Source: Mycobacteroides franklinii
GTDB lineage: Bacteria; Actinomycetota; Actinomycetes; Mycobacteriales; Mycobacteriaceae
DNA: 64,000 nt
Direction: 5' to 3'
NCBI RefSeq assembly: GCF_002013895.1
Contig: NZ_MAFQ01000001.1
Location: 636,630 to 700,629, forward strand
The position numbers were made by a program, and so were the translations under genes. Below are positions 53,628 to 62,568 of this stretch, piece after piece. Position 1 is the first letter of the stretch, and each line of letters begins with the position of its first letter. Below the pieces are notes generated by a model. The model did not search any database and was not told the origin of the DNA. It saw nothing but the letters and a program-made list of their open reading frames with translations.

Positions 53628-54911
53628 ATGCGCAAAAAGGATGCCTACACCGATTCCGACCGTGAACGCGTCGTCACCGAGACGCCCAAGACGGCGATGA
53701 TCGACATCCCTACTGTGCCGTTCTCGGAGTACCGGACCGACTTCGCGCGGGACCGGGCGCGCGTTCTGCACAGCGCGGCGTTCCGGCGGCTTGCCGACAA
53801 GACGCAGGTGGTGGGTCCGCGAGAAGGTGACACGCCACGTACCCGGCTGACGCACTCGGTGGAGGTCGCACAGATCGGGCGCGGTATCGCCACCGGTTTG
53901 GGTGCCGATCCCGATCTTGTCGATCTGGCCGGGCTGGCCCATGACATCGGCCATCCGCCGTACGGACACAACGGTGAACGCGCGCTCGATGAGGTGGCCG
54001 TCGATTGCGGCGGGTTCGAGGGTAACGCCCAGAACTTGCGCATCCTGACTCGCCTGGAGCCCAAAGTCGTTGATGCCGACGGCAACAGCGCCGGGCTGAA
54101 CCTGACACGGGCGGCGCTGGATGCGGCGACGAAGTACCCGTGGCTACGTCCGCCGGGCGGTGGCAAGTTCGGCGCCTATGACGACGAAGTGGACGCGTTG
54201 ACCTGGGTGCGCGCCGCGGCGCCGCCGCGGCGCCGCTGCCTGGAAGCGCAGATCATGGACTGGTCCGACGATGTCGCCTATTCGGTGCACGACGTCGAGG
54301 ACGGCGTCATCTCCGGGCGTATCGACCTGCGGGTGCTGGCATCGCCGGGGGAGGCTCAGGTGCTCGCGGAGCTGGGGGTGAAGTCCTTCGGTGGGCTGGA
54401 GCAGGGCGCGCTGGAGGAGGCCGCCGCCCGGTTGGCGACACTGCCGGTGGTCGCGGCGATCGGCCCGTATGACGGCACGTTGAGTGCGTCGACCAGCCTC
54501 AAGCGGTTGACCAGTGAATTGGTGGGGCGGTTCGCCTCGGCGGCGATCGGGGCGACCCGGGACGTGGCAGGGGCGGGGGCGCTGATCCGTTTCGAGGCCG
54601 AGCTGACCGTGCCCGAGGTGGTGGCCGCCGAGGTCGCGGTGCTGAAAATGCTTGCGCTGCAATTCATCATGTCCGATCCCAAGCACATCGCGGTGCAGGG
54701 ACGTCAGCGGGAACGCATTCACCGGGTGGCGCGCTGGCTGGCCGAGGGGGCGCCGGCCACGTTGGATCCGGTGTTTCTGCCCGCGTACACGGAGGCGGCG
54801 GATGACGCGGCCCGCACCCGGGTGGTTGTCGACCAGATCGCGTCCTATACCGAGAGCCGATTGGAGCGGGTGGACAGGGATAGCCTGGGTGTTCAGGCCA
54901 GCTGGGGGTAG
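53628..54911 (+). CDS. dgt: Deoxyguanosinetriphosphate triphosphohydrolase-like protein
   Basis: A 427-residue HD-domain dNTP triphosphohydrolase. The metal-binding set is [16 protein letters not shown] and [19 protein letters not shown] (HD pair). ATG 53628 is preceded by GACTGT 7 bases upstream, consistent with leaderless expression; an in-frame GTG at 53619 is less likely. Precedes dnaG, as in M. tuberculosis (Rv2344c-Rv2343c). Confidence 0.92.
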   Translation: MRKKDAYTDSDRERVVTETPKTAMIDIPTVPFSEYRTDFARDRARVLHSAAFRRLADKTQVVGPREGDTPRTRLTHSVEVAQIGRGIATGLGADPDLVDLAGLAHDIGHPPYGHNGERALDEVAVDCGGFEGNAQNLRILTRLEPKVVDADGNSAGLNLTRAALDAATKYPWLRPPGGGKFGAYDDEVDALTWVRAAAPPRRRCLEAQIMDWSDDVAYSVHDVEDGVISGRIDLRVLASPGEAQVLAELGVKSFGGLEQGALEEAAARLATLPVVAAIGPYDGTLSASTSLKRLTSELVGRFASAAIGATRDVAGAGALIRFEAELTVPEVVAAEVAVLKMLALQFIMSDPKHIAVQGRQRERIHRVARWLAEGAPATLDPVFLPAYTEAADDAARTRVVVDQIASYTESRLERVDRDSLGVQASWG

Positions 54912-54918
54912 AGCGGCC

Positions 54919-54924
54919 TAGACT
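54919..54924 (+). promoter_or_regulatory. -10 element of leaderless dnaG promoter
   Basis: TAGACT fits TANNNT and lies exactly 7 bases before the dnaG ATG (54932), so the primase mRNA probably starts at its start codon. Confidence 0.55.
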
Positions 54925-54931
54925 GACCCAA

Positions 54932-56836
54932 ATGGCCGGACGTATCCCTGATCGCGATATCGCGGCGATCCGTGAGCGCACCCGGATCGAGGACATCGTC
55001 GGCGACTACGTCCAGCTCAAACGTGCAGGGGCGGACTCGCTCAAGGGCCTGTGCCCCTTCCATGACGAGAAGTCCCCGTCGTTCCATGTGCGGCCCAATC
55101 ACGGGCATTTCCACTGCTTCGGTTGCGGTGAGGGCGGCGACGCCTACACGTTCATCCAGAAGGTCGAGCACATCAGCTTCGTCGAGGCTGTCGAGCGGCT
55201 GGCCGACCGGCTCAGCTACACCATCAACTACGAGGGTGGCGGCACGGCCACGCAGCGTGACCGCGGCACCCGGGCCCGGCTCGTCGCCGCCAACGCCGCC
55301 GCGCAGGAGTTCTACGCCGCCGCATTGGATTCACCCGAGGCGGCCCCGGCACGCCAGTACCTGACCGAGCGCAACTTCGATGGCGCCGCGGCCAAGCAGT
55401 ACGGTTGCGGATTCGCGCCGGCCGGATGGGACACGCTGACAAAGCATTTGATGCGCAAGGGCTTCGAGTTCAAGGAGCTCGAGGCCGCGGGCCTGTCACG
55501 GGAGGGGCGCCGCGGTCCGATGGACCGGTTCCACCGGCGGCTGCTGTGGCCGATCCGTGCCAGCAGTGGTGAAACGATCGGCTTCGGGGCGCGCAAGATC
55601 TTCGACGACGACACCATGCCCGGCAAGTACGTCAACACCCCGGAAACCATGCTGTACAAGAAGTCTTCGGTGTTGTTTGGCCTGGATCTGGCCAAACGCG
55701 ATATCGCCAAGGGGCATCAGGCCGTGGTGGTCGAGGGCTACACCGACGTGATGGCCATGCACCTGGCCGGCGTGACGACGGCCGTGGCGTCGTGCGGCAC
55801 CGCCTTCGGCGACGAGCACCTCTCGATGCTGCGGCGCCTGATGATGGACGACTCGTACTTTCGTGGCGAGCTCATCTACGTGTTCGACGGGGATGCTGCC
55901 GGTCAGGCAGCGGCGCTGAAAGCCTTTGAGGGAGAACAGAATCTTGCGGGACAGTCGTTCGTGGCGGTGGCCCCGGACGGCATGGATCCGTGCGATCTGC
56001 GACTGAAGTCAGGGGAGGGGGCGCTGCGGGATCTGGTCGCGCGTCGAATCCCGCTTTTCGCCTTCGCGATTCGGTCGGCGCTGGCGGAGTCGGATCTGGA
56101 GATCGCCGAGGGGCGTGTGGATGCGCTGCGACGGTGCGTGCCGATGGTCGCCAAGATCAAGGACCCGACGCTGCGCGACGAGTACGCCCGACAGCTCGCC
56201 GGATGGGTCGGGTGGGATGACGTGGCACAGGTGCTCGCGCGGGTGCGTGAGGAGGCCGGTAAGGCCGCCAAGGGCGGTTCCGTATCGAGTGACCGTCGTC
56301 CCCGTGGGGCCGAGGCCGCCGCGGCGCCGAAGGCCAGCATGCCCGACCCCAAGGACCCTACGTTGTGGCCGCAGCGGGAGGCCCTGAAGGCGGCGCTGCA
56401 GTTCCCGGCGTTCGCCGGTCCGGTCTTCGACTCGTTGACGGCCGATAGCTTCACCCATCCCGGATATGTGGCGGTGCGCACCGCTATCGAGGCGGCGGGT
56501 GGTGCTGCCGCCGGGATCGTCGGAGGGGAATGGATCGACAAGGTGCGTCAGTGCGCGTCGTCGCAGAATCAGGTGACGTTGATCAACGCCCTGACCGCGG
56601 AGGTCATCCAGGTCGACAGCGACGAGCGGCTGCCGCGGTACATCGGGTCGGTGCTGGCCAAACTGCAAGAGGTGTGGGTGGGGCGGCAGGTGGCCGAGGT
56701 GAAGTCGAAGCTACAGCGGATGTCGCCGGTGGACCATGCCGACGAGTACCACGCGTTGTTCGGTGATCTGGTGGCGCTGGAGGCGTACCGGCGAAGCCTG
56801 CTGGAGCAGGTCAGCGGCGACGATCTCTCGGTTTGA
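54932..56836 (+). CDS. dnaG: DNA primase DnaG
   Basis: A 634-residue primase synthesising RNA primers for replication. N-terminal zinc ribbon (GLCPFHDEKSPSFHV...HFHCFGCGEGGDA), the RNA-polymerase and Toprim core (VVVEGYTDVMAMH, YVFDGDAAGQAAA), and a C-terminal DnaB-interaction region after a charged linker near residue 450. Full length. Confidence 0.95.
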   Translation: MAGRIPDRDIAAIRERTRIEDIVGDYVQLKRAGADSLKGLCPFHDEKSPSFHVRPNHGHFHCFGCGEGGDAYTFIQKVEHISFVEAVERLADRLSYTINYEGGGTATQRDRGTRARLVAANAAAQEFYAAALDSPEAAPARQYLTERNFDGAAAKQYGCGFAPAGWDTLTKHLMRKGFEFKELEAAGLSREGRRGPMDRFHRRLLWPIRASSGETIGFGARKIFDDDTMPGKYVNTPETMLYKKSSVLFGLDLAKRDIAKGHQAVVVEGYTDVMAMHLAGVTTAVASCGTAFGDEHLSMLRRLMMDDSYFRGELIYVFDGDAAGQAAALKAFEGEQNLAGQSFVAVAPDGMDPCDLRLKSGEGALRDLVARRIPLFAFAIRSALAESDLEIAEGRVDALRRCVPMVAKIKDPTLRDEYARQLAGWVGWDDVAQVLARVREEAGKAAKGGSVSSDRRPRGAEAAAAPKASMPDPKDPTLWPQREALKAALQFPAFAGPVFDSLTADSFTHPGYVAVRTAIEAAGGAAAGIVGGEWIDKVRQCASSQNQVTLINALTAEVIQVDSDERLPRYIGSVLAKLQEVWVGRQVAEVKSKLQRMSPVDHADEYHALFGDLVALEAYRRSLLEQVSGDDLSV

Positions 56837-56837
56837 C

Positions 56838-57086
56838 CTACTTGTTGTCGAGCTGAGGCTCGGGCTCCAAGATCATGGTCGTCTCATCGATCGGTGTGAG
56901 CTCCACCATGTGCGGGTCGGGGGACAGCGAGTTGGCCAGGCGCCGTCGGCTGATCTCGATCAGCTTCTTGGTCGCGGGGCTGCCGGTGACGGCCTGATAC
57001 CCGTTGACGATCTGCTCGTAACGGCGGCGGCCAGCCTTCGCACCCAGCACGTAGCCGGCTGCCAGCACCAACAAAACCCGAATCAC
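56838..57086 (-). CDS. Small membrane protein (Rv2342-like)
   Basis: An 82-residue protein from GTG 57086, preceded by GGAGG. An N-terminal hydrophobic segment (VIRVLLVLAAGYVLGAKAG) is followed by RRRYEQI and a soluble acidic tail ending EPEPQLDNK. The GYxxGxKAGRxRYEQI pattern occurs in small actinobacterial membrane proteins of unknown role. The same position beside dnaG is held by Rv2342 in M. tuberculosis. It ends 1 base from the dnaG stop on the opposite strand. Confidence 0.75.
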   Translation of the reverse strand: MIRVLLVLAAGYVLGAKAGRRRYEQIVNGYQAVTGSPATKKLIEISRRRLANSLSPDPHMVELTPIDETTMILEPEPQLDNK

Positions 57087-57123
57087 GAACCCTCCACCAA
57101 CTAACGAAGTTCTCCCTATCTTG

Positions 57124-57222
57124 CCTGACGCACCTGTGAACGGCTGCGTCAGGAGTGTCACATCTGCCCGCCTCTATGCGACAACACGCAATGCTCGCCG
57201 TCTTTGTCGCGCAGAGGCGGGC
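57124..57222. repeat. Two nested-scale inverted repeats upstream of tRNA-Asn
   Basis: CCTGACGCA (57124-57132) pairs perfectly with TGCGTCAGG (57145-57153). Further right, 57166-57184 and 57204-57222 form a 19-bp inverted repeat with two mismatches around a 19-base spacer. They fill the gap between the small membrane gene (minus) and the tRNA. No T run follows, so they are not standard terminators. Confidence 0.55.
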
Positions 57223-57310
57223 ACAGAGGGGAACCGACTTGGCTTTCACCCCCGCTCGTAGGCTAGAGTCATGCCTCGGCTCGCGGCATAAATCGGCGCG
57301 AACCGGGTAA

Positions 57311-57383
57311 TCCCCTGTAGCTCAATTGGCAGAGCTTCCGACTGTTAATCGGACGGTTCTTGGTTCGAGTCCAAGCGGGGGAG
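57311..57383 (+). tRNA. tRNA-Asn (anticodon GTT)
   Basis: A complete 73-base cloverleaf: acceptor TCCCCTG pairing with CGGGGGA, D stem GCTC/GAGC, anticodon stem TCCGA/TCGGA around loop CTGTTAA (anticodon GTT at 57344-57346), T stem CTTGG/CCAAG with loop TTCGAGT, discriminator G. CCA is not encoded. No copy of its 3' end was noticed elsewhere in the window. Confidence 0.95.
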
Positions 57384-57436
57384 CAACCAGAGGGCCACCG
57401 TGATCCACGGCCCTCATCTGGCACTTTTCGAGTCCA

Positions 57437-57470
57437 CGCCGGCACAGACTGTGCTGGCGTGTTCTTTTTT
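57437..57470 (+). terminator. Intrinsic terminator after tRNA-Asn
   Basis: A 10-bp stem (CGCCGGCACA with TGTGCTGGCG, one G-T pair) around GAC, followed by TGTTCTTTTTT. It lies 53 bases past the tRNA and before the type VII-like cluster, so it should isolate the two. Confidence 0.8.
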
Positions 57471-57590
57471 GGGCATCGCTGGGAAGGGCCAGACCCGCGC
57501 AAATTTCTCGAAGATTCATGGAACCGAATCCAGCCCCGCGTCGTCGTACTAGATGAATGCCAGTTCTGACGATGAAACGCGAGGTGAGCG

Positions 57591-57986
57591 GTGGGCGAGT
57601 ACAAGTTCGACATCAACGGGATGTCCCAGGACGCTCGTCAGGAGGCCGCCGAGGCTGCTCGGACCACGCTGAAGTTCAAAGATGGCTATGGCATGGAGCT
57701 CGCTGGGGACATGCTGCGGGCCCGCGATATCATCGACAAGCAACTCGCGGCGGTGACCCGAGAGCAAGACTTGTCGTTAGGCGACCTGCCGTCGGGACAT
57801 GAGGCTGCGAAACACTACAAAGAACAGCGACAGAAGGCGTACGACGCGCTGGTCAAGATCAGGGATCACTATCAGGGCCACGCTGACCATTTCATCGCCA
57901 CGGAGATGTTGTTTCGTAACACCGAGGAGCGCAACGCCGGTCGGATAAATCCGTACAAGGACGGAACAGCGACGGTGGGCTACTGA
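57591..57986 (+). CDS. Small helical protein of type VII-like cluster
   Basis: A 131-residue, mostly helical, charged protein (GTG 57591 after GAGGTGAG). It has no signal peptide. Two long amphipathic helices can be read (ARQEAAEAARTTLKF... and KHYKEQRQKAYDALVKIRDHYQG), a shape compatible with ESX-type substrates, although a WXG turn is absent. First gene of a six- to seven-gene run with DUF3558 and WXG-like proteins. Overlaps the next gene by one base. Family not recognised. Confidence 0.65.
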   Translation: MGEYKFDINGMSQDARQEAAEAARTTLKFKDGYGMELAGDMLRARDIIDKQLAAVTREQDLSLGDLPSGHEAAKHYKEQRQKAYDALVKIRDHYQGHADHFIATEMLFRNTEERNAGRINPYKDGTATVGY

Positions 57987-58597
57987 TGATGCGGCTAGTT
58001 CTGGCGTTGACGGCTGTAGCGTTCGCAGTTGCGGGCTGTGGGCCGTCGACTGGTATCACCAAGCCAGCTGATGTCAGCGGTTCCGCCGCGACTTCGGCGG
58101 CGACAACGGTGACTCCGCAGCCGCAGGTGTCGAGCACGTTGACTGCGCCGCATCCGCCACCCAATCACTGGAACGACGGGACGAGCTACGACTCCTGCCT
58201 GAGCTACACCGCCGATCAGCTCCGTACGTGGGGGGTCGACCCGACGACGGTTGATGACGTCGGGATTCAAGACCGACAGCTGCGGGGCTGTCAATGGAGG
58301 GGCAATAGTGGCGGGTGGTTCTTGGAACTCACCGTTGCTAACACGAAGGTGGCCTCGTATATGGACCGCGAGCTATTCAACAACCCGCGCGCAGTGACGG
58401 TCGCTGGGCTCGACGGAGTTCAGTACGACGGAGGTAGCGCCGCGGCTCCTTCCTGCACTGTGATTCTCCCGTCGCAGCAGTCGACGGTGGCAGCCCTTGT
58501 TGTGATTGTTGATCCGAAGCGCGCCGGAGACGTACCGGACGCGTGCGCGAAATCGATCGAGGTGGCTACTGCGGTAGCTCCGACTCTTCCGAAGTGA
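57986..58597 (+). CDS. DUF3558-type lipoprotein
   Basis: A 203-residue lipoprotein: signal MMRLVLALTAVAFAVAGC with the lipobox Cys at residue 18, a Ser/Thr/Pro linker, then a DUF3558-like domain beginning SYDSCLSYTADQLRTWGVDP, with RGCQW and APSCTV as further Cys positions. Such lipoproteins regularly accompany ESX-type substrate genes in mycobacteria and nocardiae. An in-frame ATG at 57989 is an alternative start. Confidence 0.78.
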   Translation: MMRLVLALTAVAFAVAGCGPSTGITKPADVSGSAATSAATTVTPQPQVSSTLTAPHPPPNHWNDGTSYDSCLSYTADQLRTWGVDPTTVDDVGIQDRQLRGCQWRGNSGGWFLELTVANTKVASYMDRELFNNPRAVTVAGLDGVQYDGGSAAAPSCTVILPSQQSTVAALVVIVDPKRAGDVPDACAKSIEVATAVAPTLPK

Positions 58598-58612
58598 AAT
58601 GGGGTGTGAGTG

Positions 58613-59833
58613 ATGGCTGATGATGGCTGGCAGGGGATGTCGCATCAGGAGATCGTTTCCAAGCTGACAGGGCTGGGTGTGGAGTCGGCGCGTGCAGAGT
58701 CGGACCGATGGACCAATGTTTATGGGGCCGTTTCCGATTCGGTGGACACAGCGATGAAGGTGCGCAGCAAGCTTCTCGATTCCGAGTCGTGGTCGGGTGA
58801 GGCTGCAAACTCGGCGTACGACGCGGTGGATCGCACTTACAAGAAGATCGCTGCTCCAGATACCGGGTTGGCGGCCGAAGCGGGGAAGCTGAGCCAGGCT
58901 GCGGAGCAGGATGGCGAGACGCTGATCGCGGCTAGCAGGGTTCCGAACAGTTATCCGGTTCCGGATAAGAACGCTTCGAAAGACGAAAAGCAGCAGGCAC
59001 TGAACGCGATTCGTGCTGCGGCGCAAAGCACATATACCGATCCGATGTCGGCTAACCGACCCAACGTCACGGACCCCGACGTGCAACAGCTCGGGCAGAC
59101 ACCGAATGATCCTGGTGGCGGTGGCGGCAATGGTGGCGGTGGCAATGGAGGGGGCGGTTCCGGTAGCGGTACGCAAACTCCACCAGCTTCCGACGGCCTG
59201 GCCAACAAAGAGACCAAGCCTCAGTTGGCCGGTCGCGATGGCCAACAGGCGGGTGCGGGCCAAGGCCAAGGCTCGGGTGGCGGGCAAGGTGGTGGTTCCG
59301 GTGGCGGTCAAGGATCCGGCTCGGGTGGCGGCTCAGGTTCCGGCGGTGCGGGATCCGGGTTTGGTTCTGGCTCTAAGGATTCCGGCTTGCCGCTGGGTAG
59401 CACGACTGCAGCGGGATTCTCGCCGTCATCGACGGGAACCACCGGGGGTGGATCGGCCACCGGTCTGAGTGGTCCCGGCGGGCTCAGTGCATTGCGCGGT
59501 GGTGGCCTACCCGGCGGAGCGGTAGGCGGTGCCGGTGCCGGTGGTGTCAACCCCGCCGCCATGGGTGCTTCCGGTGTACGTGGGGGCCCCATGGGCATGA
59601 TGGGCGGCGCCGGAGGCCATGGTCGCGGCGGTAAGGGTGAGGAAGACGAAGAGAGGCCAATCCCGAGTTTTCTGATCAACGTCGACAACGGCAACGAACT
59701 GTTCGGTGAATCAATCAAGGCTTCGCCCGGTGTGATCGGTGACTGGAGTGAGAACGAGGAAGCCGAGAAGAAGGCCCGTGAAGCCGAGATCCGCCGTTAC
59801 AAGTCCATGGGCTGGGACGTGAAGTTCGAATGA
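58613..59833 (+). CDS. WXG100-like protein with glycine-rich middle (PPE/ESX-substrate-like)
   Basis: A 406-residue protein. N-terminal helical hairpin about residues 1-110 with a WSG turn (LDSESWSGEAANSAY). A Gly/Ser-rich low-complexity middle (about residues 165-345). A conserved C-terminal segment from EERPIPSFLINVDNGNELFG to SMGWDVKFE that looks like a folded adaptor tail. The layout fits a type VII secreted protein. ATG 58613 chosen; GTG 58610 adjoins. Ribosome site GGGGTG upstream. Confidence 0.7.
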   Translation: MADDGWQGMSHQEIVSKLTGLGVESARAESDRWTNVYGAVSDSVDTAMKVRSKLLDSESWSGEAANSAYDAVDRTYKKIAAPDTGLAAEAGKLSQAAEQDGETLIAASRVPNSYPVPDKNASKDEKQQALNAIRAAAQSTYTDPMSANRPNVTDPDVQQLGQTPNDPGGGGGNGGGGNGGGGSGSGTQTPPASDGLANKETKPQLAGRDGQQAGAGQGQGSGGGQGGGSGGGQGSGSGGGSGSGGAGSGFGSGSKDSGLPLGSTTAAGFSPSSTGTTGGGSATGLSGPGGLSALRGGGLPGGAVGGAGAGGVNPAAMGASGVRGGPMGMMGGAGGHGRGGKGEEDEERPIPSFLINVDNGNELFGESIKASPGVIGDWSENEEAEKKAREAEIRRYKSMGWDVKFE

Positions 59834-59854
59834 GAATTACTGGAACTGCCGGGG

Positions 59855-60184
59855 GTGATTGTGGAGGTTGATCCGACGAATGTGCGTCAGGGTGCGGGCA
59901 AGGTCGACGGTGCGCACTCTGATGTATCCAAGCTGCAGGCTCCGTTGTCGCTGAGCGCGGCTTCTGGGTTGAAGGGTTTCGCTACGGCTGGCGTGCTACA
60001 GGCAGCTCATGACGGTGTGAAGTCCTCGTTGGAGGTTGTTTCGGGCCGCTATGACGTAATGGGGCAGCTCCTGCGGCGCTCTGCGGACATGTATGAACAT
60101 CAGGACGGTAAGAACCGGATTTCGTTGACGGATTTGGCGGCCAACGGGTTGACGTCCTTGGGGGACTTGAACGGTGCCACGTGA
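59855..60184 (+). CDS. WXG100-family-like small protein (ESX-type)
   Basis: A 109-residue helical protein starting IVEVDPTNVRQGAGKVDGAH, with a GLKGF turn between helices in place of WXG and a helical second half (VKSSLEVVSGRYDVMGQLL...). Size and position between two larger WXG-like proteins suggest an ESX partner subunit. GTG 59855; a second GTG at 59861 is possible. Confidence 0.65.
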   Translation: MIVEVDPTNVRQGAGKVDGAHSDVSKLQAPLSLSAASGLKGFATAGVLQAAHDGVKSSLEVVSGRYDVMGQLLRRSADMYEHQDGKNRISLTDLAANGLTSLGDLNGAT

Positions 60185-60211
60185 GAGTGGTTGTGATGCA
60201 GGGGGTTCGGT

Positions 60212-62566
60212 GTGAGTAGACCAGGAAAGAGTGTGGTGTACAGCGCGAACGCGACAGCGCTGGGTGATTTGGCTGAGCCGACGCGCACGTTGGGGACTCA
60301 GGTTTTGGACGCGGCGGGCAAGGTACATGGCGCGATAGCGGATCTGGACTGGGAAGGCGACGGCAAGGACGCGGCGGTGGGACGTGCGGATCGTGAACTA
60401 GCCCAGGACCGCCAGGTGGTCAACGGCTACAACGCGCTGGCGGATGCCTATCAGAACGGGGCGGCCGTGATGGCGCCGATGATTGCTGACTTGACCAAGA
60501 CCGGCCAGGGCTTGGAGGCCGATACGTTCGCGGTGTCTGAGGATTGGGCGGTCACCGACATGTTCGACTACCGGGCGGGCAAGTTCGCCATGATGGCGTT
60601 CGGTGTCCCAGAGCCGGTGGCCACCGAGCGGATGAACCAACTGCAATCCGAGCGCGGCAACGAAGCGCAAAACAATACCGCCAGCTTGCAGCAGCGGGCC
60701 GATGCCCTCGGGCAGGCCGATCAAGACACTGCGACCGCGATCAGCGGCGCCAAGGGTGATATCGATGCTGCCGCCCCACCGGCCGCGGGTCTAAGTGGCG
60801 AGGAAGGCAAGAAGGACCTTCTCGACGCGATCGCCGTGAGTAAGTACACCGGTATGCCTGTTGATCCGGCGGCGTTAGCGAAACTCGTTGCGGCAGGCAC
60901 ATTGTCGCAGGCAGATCTCGATAAGTTGGCCCGCGGGGAGAAGGTGGAAATCCCGGCAGGGCAGATGGCCTACCTGTATCAGATGTCCCAGTCGCTCAAC
61001 GGCATGAGTCCTGAGCAGATCAAAGAACTGCAGCGGACGCTGCCCGCGGATGCCCAAGCGGCGCTGGCGCAGGGTTTGAAGATCGTTTCGGATCCCAATG
61101 TGCAGGTCGCAGGTGCCGATCAGATCAAGCCGTACGCCCAGGGCGCCACTGATGCGACCCGAGGGACATTCGTGCCCGTGACTGGTTCAAAGGTCAACCT
61201 GCCCTCAGAGATGGCCAAGGAGCTCTCTCGCACCGACCGCGTCACCACACAGGTAACGCCGGCCCGCGATATCGGCAAGGAAACGATGCCCTCGGAGAGC
61301 CATACCAAGCTCAATGGTGTTGGGGCGATGCAGGATATCGCCGACATCCTGCGGCCGGGCGCAGCGATTTCGGGCAGTGAGGCCACCAAGTCAATGCTTG
61401 AGGCTGCCACGCAATACGCCAATGCCGATATCAAGCACCCCGATACCGGCGCCTACGTTCAGCACTTCGACAGCGGAGATCAGCATGGCGGCTCACTGCA
61501 ACACGCGTTGGCTGATGTGGTGCAGGTCGGTGGCAGTGACCACTTAAGCGTGCATGATCTGGCCACCAACCCGTCCACAAGTGACGGGTTCTTACACGCA
61601 ATGACCCAGGAACGCTGGGGCGACGAATCGAGCAAGATTGGCGATGCGTTCCGGTGGACCCATGACGACACCGGTAACCCCATCTCCGGGGAGACCGCGA
61701 ATGCGGTCGGTCACTACGTAGCTGACCACGCTGACACGTTTAAGAACATGCCAGGTGGCGGAACGTTCGGCGAAGTCAACGGTGGCCTGGCGAAAGCGAT
61801 GGCCGATGGCGTCAACCCATATCTGGCCCAGTTCGCCGGAGCAGATCCAGAGACCGGTTTCGACTCGCCCGGTATCCAGCATTTCGGCTCCGCTGATCAG
61901 ATGAAGAATCTGTTCTCGGTGTTCGATCAGAACCACGACTCCGCCATCAGTATTAACGGTGCCGCCAAGACTGAATACGAGGGTCTGGTGACTAGCGCAA
62001 GCCAACATGGCACCCCGGACAGGGATCTGGAGATTGCAGGTCGCCTGGCTCATTCGATGAACGAAGGGGCCAACGACGCGCACCTGTTCGACCAGGAGAA
62101 GGCACGCTGGGAAGCCGCAGAGAAAGCGGATGGCCAAAAGAACATGGTTGAAAACAGTCTCAAAGCACTCGGCATGATCCCCGGATTCGGAGAATCCGTC
62201 TCGGCCATTGAACTGGCAGCCAAACTCACGCAGCCTCCGGGGCCCAATCCACTGCTGATCCATGGCGACGAGTTCGCCCGCCAACTCGTGGACACAGGAG
62301 GAGCCTCGGCCAACTCCACTGATTACCGGGCCACCGTCCTCAGAGGTCTGATCGCACGCGACGCCTCCATCGCCGCAGACCCTGCCCTTGCCGAGCTCAT
62401 CACCGGCGATCACGTCGATATGCAAAAGGTCGTAAGCAGCGGGAACGCGCACAAAATTCTGACAGATTGGTTCCAGACCACGGGGAGGAACCAGTATGGC
62501 GTGGATATCGGCAACTGGCAGGGGCTAGAGAACGTCGGCGTGGGCAAGTCGGATTGGAGCCACTGA
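60212..62566 (+). CDS. Large type VII-associated helical protein
   Basis: A 784-residue protein. The N-terminal about 150 residues form a WXG-like helical hairpin with a WEG turn (IADLDWEGDGKDAAVGRADR). The remainder is acidic and helical, with no membrane span. A segment FDQNHDSAISIN near residue 570 resembles an EF-hand loop but lacks the final acidic residue. The C-terminal end (TGRNQYGVDIGNWQGLENVG) looks globular. It resembles large mycobacterial proteins encoded beside ESX-type partners and could be an effector. No toxin domain was recognised. Confidence 0.7.
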   Translation: MSRPGKSVVYSANATALGDLAEPTRTLGTQVLDAAGKVHGAIADLDWEGDGKDAAVGRADRELAQDRQVVNGYNALADAYQNGAAVMAPMIADLTKTGQGLEADTFAVSEDWAVTDMFDYRAGKFAMMAFGVPEPVATERMNQLQSERGNEAQNNTASLQQRADALGQADQDTATAISGAKGDIDAAAPPAAGLSGEEGKKDLLDAIAVSKYTGMPVDPAALAKLVAAGTLSQADLDKLARGEKVEIPAGQMAYLYQMSQSLNGMSPEQIKELQRTLPADAQAALAQGLKIVSDPNVQVAGADQIKPYAQGATDATRGTFVPVTGSKVNLPSEMAKELSRTDRVTTQVTPARDIGKETMPSESHTKLNGVGAMQDIADILRPGAAISGSEATKSMLEAATQYANADIKHPDTGAYVQHFDSGDQHGGSLQHALADVVQVGGSDHLSVHDLATNPSTSDGFLHAMTQERWGDESSKIGDAFRWTHDDTGNPISGETANAVGHYVADHADTFKNMPGGGTFGEVNGGLAKAMADGVNPYLAQFAGADPETGFDSPGIQHFGSADQMKNLFSVFDQNHDSAISINGAAKTEYEGLVTSASQHGTPDRDLEIAGRLAHSMNEGANDAHLFDQEKARWEAAEKADGQKNMVENSLKALGMIPGFGESVSAIELAAKLTQPPGPNPLLIHGDEFARQLVDTGGASANSTDYRATVLRGLIARDASIAADPALAELITGDHVDMQKVVSSGNAHKILTDWFQTTGRNQYGVDIGNWQGLENVGVGKSDWSH

Positions 62567-62568
62567 AC

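Noticed and set aside
57311..57383. Integrated element bounded by a tRNA 3'-end duplication
   Set aside because: No second copy of the tRNA 3' end was noticed in the window and no integrase gene is present; the element boundary, if any, may lie outside.
59090..59400. Tandem-repeat array or CRISPR-like repetition
   Set aside because: The repetition is the Gly/Ser-rich coding stretch of the gene at 58613; units are irregular and there are no spacers.
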